Part shown: one piece after another, positions 31,789-35,885 of the stretch | Position numbering within the stretch: the stretch's first letter is position 1 | Layout: every line of letters begins with the position of its first letter | Assembly: GCA_945910815.1 (NCBI GenBank) | Contig: CAMDZD010000020.1 | Location: forward strand, 1 to 35,885 | DNA: 35,885 nucleotides | Source of the DNA: an uncultured Clostridia bacterium | GTDB lineage: Bacteria; Bacillota; Clostridia; Oscillospirales; Ruminococcaceae | Direction: 5' to 3' | Notes under the pieces: model-generated | What the model saw: only the letters and a program-made list of their open reading frames with translations | Told to the model about the DNA's origin: nothing | Databases searched by the model: none | Translations under genes and position numbers: made by a program

Positions 31789-31846
31789 AAATAAAAATCT
31801 CCTGTCTTTATGTTCTGACTTTTTACATCTTTTGATTTTTACTTTT

Positions 31847-33478
31847 TTATTTTATACTCATAAATGAGGCTGACAGATTTTTTATTATATCTGTCGGGAG
31901 CATTGCCTCATATCCCATTTTTTCAGCGGTTATGTCTCCTGCAAGACCATGTATGTACACGCCGTATACGCATGAATCAAATGCTGAATATCCCTGTGCC
32001 GAAAGAGATGCTATTATTCCTGCAAGAACGTCTCCGCTTCCTCCCCTGCTCATTCCGGGATTTCCGTTGATATTTACCATACACTGCTTTGAATCCGCTG
32101 TAACCGTTCCCGCACCCTTGAGTACAAGTGTTACACCATATTTTTCCGCAAAATTCATTGCAGTTTCTATCCTGTTTTTCTGTATTCCCTCTGTAACAGT
32201 ACCGCAAAGGCGTGACATTTCCCTCGGGTGAGGAGTAAGTATAATATCTGTTTTACTCTCTGATAATATATCTATGCATGATGCTATACAGTTTATGCCG
32301 TCTGCATCGATAATTACGGGACATTCTGCATTTCTGATTATAAATTCAGTAAGATTTCTTGTCGATTCCGTAACGCCCATTCCGCAACCTATAAGTATTG
32401 AATCATATGATTTAAGAACTTTCTGAAGTATATCCCTGTTTTCCTCAAATAATATATATCCCTCGCTGTCGGTGGCAAGCGGAAGCGTTATTGCCTCCGG
32501 AATCTGATATGATATATTGTTTATGCATGTCCATGATGATGCGACTGTAAGAAGTCCGACTCCTGAACGCAGTGCCGACATTGAGGACATTATAGATGCT
32601 CCTCTCATTCGGTCACTTCCTGTTATCGAAAGCATTTTTCCGAAATCTCCCTTGTGGGAATCGGGTTTCCTGTACTGTTTAAGTGATTTCACAATGCTTG
32701 AATCTATAACGTTCATATCCTTTGAAAGCACTGAAAGACTTCCCTCATGCAGTCCTATGTCAAATACCTGAACTTCTCCGCAGAACTGTCTTAAAGGATA
32801 TTGTGTCATTCCGCTTTTAAGATAACCAAATACCGCCGTATAGTCTGCTATAAATGTTCCGTTTGAAACTTCACCTGTAAGGCAGTTTCCACCACTTGGA
32901 ACGTCTACTGCTATTTTGATTTTTGATTCCGATGCTTTGAAATATTCTGTTATTTCCCTGTCAAGAACTCCATGAAAACCTGTTCCGAAAACACCGTCAA
33001 CGATTACTTCATTATCTTCGATAGCTTTCATTATTGAAGAAATTCTTGATTCCTCCTGACGCTTTGTTTTTCTTGCGGAATCCTTATAAAGTTCGCCCGT
33101 CATAAAGGCAAGTTCTTCCGATTCAACTGTACTTTTAATGCCTTTGTCACGGTATCCGTTGAAGAATTTCGCTCTTGACTTAGGAATTTTTGAAAAAGCA
33201 TTTTTAGCTATATCTGTTGAAGGATTTCCGCAGAGATGTACAAATGTAACATCATATCCGCTGTATATAAGTTCACGCCCCGCAACAAAACAATCTCCGC
33301 CGTTGTTACCCTTTCCGCATAAAAATAATATTTTTCTTGCATTTTTCTTATGGCTTATTTCTGATATGAATTTTGCAAGCTTGATTCCTGCATTTTCCAT
33401 AAGAACTGCACGGCTTGTTCCGAGTTTTTCTGATAAAATCTCCATTTTTCCCATTTCTTCAGGTGTTACAATTTTCAT
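31847..33478 (-). CDS. nnr: Bifunctional NAD(P)H-hydrate epimerase / ADP-dependent dehydratase
   Basis: Repairs damaged NAD(P)HX: the N-terminal YjeF_N domain epimerises R to S, the C-terminal YjeF_C (ribokinase-like) domain dehydrates it with ADP. With ATG 33478 it has 543 residues. Visible: KILFLCGKGNNGGDCFVAGR and DGVFGTGFHG in the N-terminal domain; SHKGDFGKMLSITGSDRMRG, ILTPHPREMSRL and SRGGSGDVLAGIIASLSAQG (anion hole, Asp catalytic) in the C-terminal one. The frame runs upstream to 33565, but AAGGAGA sits 5 bases before ATG 33478, and the extension would cover the cpsB terminator; the shorter start is chosen. A terminator-like hairpin lies only 13 bases before this start. Confidence 0.94.
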   Translation of the reverse strand: MKIVTPEEMGKMEILSEKLGTSRAVLMENAGIKLAKFISEISHKKNARKILFLCGKGNNGGDCFVAGRELIYSGYDVTFVHLCGNPSTDIAKNAFSKIPKSRAKFFNGYRDKGIKSTVESEELAFMTGELYKDSARKTKRQEESRISSIMKAIEDNEVIVDGVFGTGFHGVLDREITEYFKASESKIKIAVDVPSGGNCLTGEVSNGTFIADYTAVFGYLKSGMTQYPLRQFCGEVQVFDIGLHEGSLSVLSKDMNVIDSSIVKSLKQYRKPDSHKGDFGKMLSITGSDRMRGASIMSSMSALRSGVGLLTVASSWTCINNISYQIPEAITLPLATDSEGYILFEENRDILQKVLKSYDSILIGCGMGVTESTRNLTEFIIRNAECPVIIDADGINCIASCIDILSESKTDIILTPHPREMSRLCGTVTEGIQKNRIETAMNFAEKYGVTLVLKGAGTVTADSKQCMVNINGNPGMSRGGSGDVLAGIIASLSAQGYSAFDSCVYGVYIHGLAGDITAEKMGYEAMLPTDIIKNLSASFMSIK

Positions 33479-33491
33479 AAAAATCTCCTTA

Positions 33492-33525
33492 AAAATAAGG
33501 GCAGATAATTTCTTGCCCTTATTTT
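33492..33525 (-). terminator. Terminator hairpin at the cpsB stop, within the nnr leader
   Basis: AAAATAAGGGCA (33492-33503) and TGCCCTTATTTT (33514-33525) form a 12-base-pair stem around a 10-base loop, with T residues following on the minus strand. The cpsB stop (33519-33521) lies inside one arm and the nnr ribosome site begins a few bases beyond the other. Confidence 0.85.
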
Positions 33526-34205
33526 TTGTATTCTTCAAAAATTTTATTTGATTTTTCAACAACATCCCGAAATTTCTTCTTTCTTTTCAGAATAATATCA
33601 AAATCGGGTTTTCTTGATGTCATATTATGGCAGTCACTGCCGAATATAAGTGGATAACCGCCTTTTATTAACGCTATTACAAAATTTCTTTCACGAAAAT
33701 TTTTAAAAGCATTATTATTTATCTGAAACACTGCATCAAGGCTTAGTATTTCTTCTATTTCAGATTTCTCATATAGTCTGATATATCTGTGTATATGTGC
33801 AATGACAGGCTTAAGCTTGTAATCGTATGCTATACTGTATATTTCCCCTGCGAGATTCTTCGGACAGCCGAAATACGGCGGTTCAAGAAGTATCAGATTA
33901 GTTCCCTCAACTGCAAGCTTTTCGATTCCGTTATATTCGCTTATTCCGTTTTCGATTGATACTTCTGCTCCGAGACGGATTTCCTTAACAGGAATATTTT
34001 CTCCCGAAAGCTTTTCATATGATTTTTTACGCTTTTCAAGAAAGCTTTCAACGGATTCCTCTCTGTGTGCATAAAAGTGCGGTGTCGCTATAACACGTTC
34101 CAAACCCTGACCTGCAAGAAGTTCAAGCATTTTCAGTGATTCTTCAGTACTCTTTGAACCGTCATCAATTTCCGGAAGTATATGGCTGTGATAATCTGTA
34201 AGCAT
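33519..34205 (-). CDS. cpsB: CpsB/YwqE-type PHP-domain protein-tyrosine phosphatase
   Basis: Manganese-dependent phosphatase that removes phosphate from the tyrosine cluster of BY-kinases controlling polysaccharide export. The 228 residues have the PHP motifs: DYHSHILPEIDDGS at the N terminus, ATPHFYAHRE (about 40-49), LGAEVSIENG, KPVIAHIHRY, and IFGSDCHNM near the end, supplying the His/Asp/Glu metal ligands. It starts 1 base after the stop of the kinase gene at 34207, so they are coupled. Its stop codon lies inside the terminator stem at 33492-33525, which ends this locus. Confidence 0.94.
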   Translation of the reverse strand: MLTDYHSHILPEIDDGSKSTEESLKMLELLAGQGLERVIATPHFYAHREESVESFLEKRKKSYEKLSGENIPVKEIRLGAEVSIENGISEYNGIEKLAVEGTNLILLEPPYFGCPKNLAGEIYSIAYDYKLKPVIAHIHRYIRLYEKSEIEEILSLDAVFQINNNAFKNFRERNFVIALIKGGYPLIFGSDCHNMTSRKPDFDIILKRKKKFRDVVEKSNKIFEEYKK

Positions 34206-34206
34206 T

Positions 34207-35703
34207 TTATTTTTCCTTTACAGCAGTGCTTTCATAGCTGTTATAGTAATATTTGTTGCCGTATTTGCTGTAATATGAGCCGTCATTCTTATGCTGAATA
34301 TCATTTATAATCATTCCGAGCAAATCACCGTTTGCAAGCTGTACTGTTTTAACTGCTCTTTCAATATCATCAGTAGTTGTTGAAGCATGCTTTAAAATCA
34401 TTATCATTCCGGCAATATCACTGCTTATATTCAAGGCGTCGGTCACAACATTAATCGGCGGTGTATCTATAATTATATAATCATATATTTTTGAAAGTCC
34501 CTTAAGCAATTCATATGTATGCATTGAACCAATAAGTTCAGACGGATTCGGGGGCTTTATTCCGGAAGTAAGCAAATCAAGATTTTCAACAATGTTTTTC
34601 TGAACTGCCTCCTCAAAGCTGTTAATATTTCCGATAATTCCCGAAAATCCAAGTTTGTTATTAACCTGGAATATTTTATGCTGTACGGGCTTTCTTAAAT
34701 CGGCATCTATAAGAAGAACTTTCTTTCCAGCTTCTGCAAGAGACAGAGAAATATTTGAAGCTGTCGTTGATTTGCCCTCACCCGGATTCGCACTTGACAC
34801 TGTTATAATTTTTTTATTAGATGCTGAAAGTGCAAATATTATATTTGTTCTCATAGATTTATATGATTCTTTCATAACAAAAGAAGTATTTTTATCAGAT
34901 ATAAGCTTATAATTTCCGTTTGAAGATTTCTTTTTATTGTTGCCTGATGAGAACTGCTGAATTTCACCGAGTATAGGCTTGTTGAATCTTCTTTCGATTT
35001 CCTCCGGAGACTTGACCGTATTGTCAAAAAAGTATATCAGGAAAACTATTCCAAAAGCAACCACAAAACCAACTAAAGCTCCCATCATAGTAATTTTTGG
35101 TATATTCGGAGATGATGGAACATTTGAAATTTTTGCCGGCCCTATAACTTCAACAGAACCTGCTCCGACTACTCTTACAAGAACGGTCTGTGCCTTTTCA
35201 GCAATAATATTGCATACTGATGCGGAAATTTCGGGAGATTTGGTTTCCGATGTAACACGAAGCACTTCCGTTGAATTTACTGATGACATCGACAGCGAAT
35301 TTCTTATATCAGATACTGAAACACTTGACTGACCGTTTTCATCATAATTTATTCTGAAACATTTTGAAATTTCATCAAGAGGGTGTTTTTTTATAAGTTC
35401 ATTTCCAACCTGTTCCATAACAGTATCGTCCTGAAGAACTACTATATAGGTACTTACAAGCGACCTTGCAACGTTCAAATCCCCCTGATTTACAGAATCA
35501 TTTGCTGACGTTGTTTTATTGCTGTTCTTTACATACATTGAAATATGTGACTGATATTTCAAAGGCATTTTGAATTTTGCAACACAAAATGCGGACATTC
35601 CTCCCAAAATAACAAGAATTATTGCTATCCAAATTTTGCTTATGAAAAATTTCAAAAGCTGAAGCAGGTCAATACTGTTATCATTAAGATTTTTTTCATT
35701 CAT
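34207..35703 (-). CDS. Wzz-type chain-length regulator fused to BY-kinase (tyrosine autokinase)
   Basis: Controls length and export of a surface polysaccharide through cycles of tyrosine phosphorylation. With ATG 35703 there are 498 residues: membrane segment 1 (about 20-40, WIAIILVILGGMSAFCVA), extracytoplasmic Wzz domain (to about 200), membrane segment 2 (MMGALVGFVVAFGIVFLIYF), then the kinase with Walker A ANPGEGKSTT (about 305-314), Walker A' VLLIDADLRKP, Walker B YIIIDTPP, and a C-terminal tyrosine cluster (SYYSKYGNKYYYNSYES). This is the fused, proteobacterial-like layout, while many Firmicutes split it into CpsC and CpsD. The frame opens at 35727, but AAAGGG fits ATG 35703. The next gene encodes its phosphatase. 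Confidence 0.93.
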   Translation of the reverse strand: MNEKNLNDNSIDLLQLLKFFISKIWIAIILVILGGMSAFCVAKFKMPLKYQSHISMYVKNSNKTTSANDSVNQGDLNVARSLVSTYIVVLQDDTVMEQVGNELIKKHPLDEISKCFRINYDENGQSSVSVSDIRNSLSMSSVNSTEVLRVTSETKSPEISASVCNIIAEKAQTVLVRVVGAGSVEVIGPAKISNVPSSPNIPKITMMGALVGFVVAFGIVFLIYFFDNTVKSPEEIERRFNKPILGEIQQFSSGNNKKKSSNGNYKLISDKNTSFVMKESYKSMRTNIIFALSASNKKIITVSSANPGEGKSTTASNISLSLAEAGKKVLLIDADLRKPVQHKIFQVNNKLGFSGIIGNINSFEEAVQKNIVENLDLLTSGIKPPNPSELIGSMHTYELLKGLSKIYDYIIIDTPPINVVTDALNISSDIAGMIMILKHASTTTDDIERAVKTVQLANGDLLGMIINDIQHKNDGSYYSKYGNKYYYNSYESTAVKEK

Positions 35704-35744
35704 ATTTGTTCCCTTTCTTAAATTCATTATTCAAAACAAATATT

Positions 35745-35773
35745 ATTTTATCATAATTTTCATTAAGTGTCAA
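35745..35773 (-). promoter_or_regulatory. Promoter of the BY-kinase/cpsB unit
   Basis: Minus strand: TTGACA (35768-35773), 17-base spacer, TAAAAT (35745-35750), about 40 bases before ATG 35703 and downstream of the terminator at 35802-35825. Confidence 0.78.
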
Positions 35774-35801
35774 TATAAAAATGAATTTTTTAAAATAAAA
35801 A

Positions 35802-35825
35802 AGCCGGATTTTTTAAAATCCGGCT
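35802..35825 (-). terminator. Terminator of the gene cut by the window end
   Basis: AGCCGGATTTT and AAAATCCGGCT form an 11-base-pair stem with a tiny T/A loop. On the minus strand it is followed by TTTTT, and on the plus strand by an A/T tract. It isolates the kinase promoter from upstream transcription. Confidence 0.82.
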
Positions 35826-35835
35826 CAAATTTTAT

Positions 35836-35885
35836 TTATATATCTTTTGACTTTGTGTAATTCGGGAGGAGTTTCGGTGAAACCT
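35836..35885 (-). CDS. Last codons of an unknown minus-strand gene (truncated by the window)
   Basis: Reading in from the right edge on the minus strand, one frame gives VSPKLLPNYTKSKDI and stops at TAA (35836-35838), 10 bases before the terminator hairpin. Its codons (TCA, CCG, ACA, AAA, ATA) match local use better than the alternative frame GFTETPPELHKVKRYINKI, which stops at 35825-35827. Too short to name. Confidence 0.4.
   Translation of the reverse strand, partial: VSPKLLPNYTKSKDI

Noticed and set aside
33479..33565. N-terminal extension of nnr to the earlier start
   Set aside because: It would run through the cpsB terminator stem and stop region; the strong ribosome site fits ATG 33478.
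1..35885. CRISPR arrays, riboswitches, T-box leaders, insertion-sequence ends, rRNA
   Set aside because: No regularly spaced repeats, no recognisable riboswitch or T-box core before any operon, no transposase or rRNA sequence was seen by eye.

Overview
This AT-rich window reads as a chromosomal segment of an anaerobic Firmicute, most likely a Ruminococcus-like member of the Oscillospiraceae. The evidence is a secreted GH5 cellulase ending in a type I dockerin (a cellulosome mark), strong AGGAGG ribosome sites, TTGACA/TATAAT promoters, a YtrA-type GntR ABC operon, and the GGGtGRT/Fe-S-scaffold gene pair common in gut anaerobes. The species cannot be fixed from the sequence alone.

Layout. Positions 1-3510 look like the right end of an integrated element: the tail of an unknown gene with a probable frame change, a small Asp/Asn/Ser-rich ORF, a Tn916/lambda-type tyrosine integrase, an excisionase-like HTH protein, a terminator, and an AAA/DUF4143 ATPase with its own near-consensus promoter. 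They are followed by three copies of an 8-mer (GTGGACAA) that may mark the attachment region. A strong bidirectional terminator (3511-3555) separates this from the two-gene scaffold/GGGtGRT operon (minus strand), whose codon use suggests high expression. Divergent from it is a plus-strand pair of an unknown protein and a CX5R phosphatase. Next, on the minus strand, is an unusual run: GH5 cellulase, uridine kinase, BirA, purine nucleoside phosphorylase. A frameshifted small gene lies upstream of the cellulase.

Positions 11107-17371 hold a tight tetrapyrrole operon (hemA, precorrin-2 dehydrogenase, hemC, cobA-hemD fusion, hemB, hemL) that can carry glutamyl-tRNA to sirohydrochlorin/siroheme; no heme-specific enzyme is present. 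It is divergent from an Rrf2-family regulator that keeps three IscR-like cysteines. A near-perfect palindrome sits between them with the -35 box of each divergent promoter inside one arm, which is the clearest regulatory module in the window. After that come a GntR-ABC-permease-permease-CPBP protease operon with a palindrome at its promoter, cysK, a tRNA-Ser(CGA), and a lone Mrr-type restriction enzyme.

From 24204 to 29917 is a minus-strand run: yfmF, yfmH (M16 protease-like pair), lgt, folD, apbE and a NusG domain II protein. Then come a plus-strand DUF3810 membrane protein with an HExxH motif, a lipoprotein, the bifunctional NAD(P)HX repair enzyme, and the end of an exopolysaccharide-type locus (CpsB phosphatase and a Wzz/BY-kinase fusion with its own promoter). 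The window closes in the last codons of another minus-strand gene ending at a terminator.

Most genes are ordinary core genes. The points of most interest are the shared Rrf2/hem operator, the GGGtGRT pair, the repeat cluster at the element edge, the cellulase placed in a housekeeping operon, the unknown protein/phosphatase pair, and a terminator-like hairpin placed directly before the nnr ribosome site.
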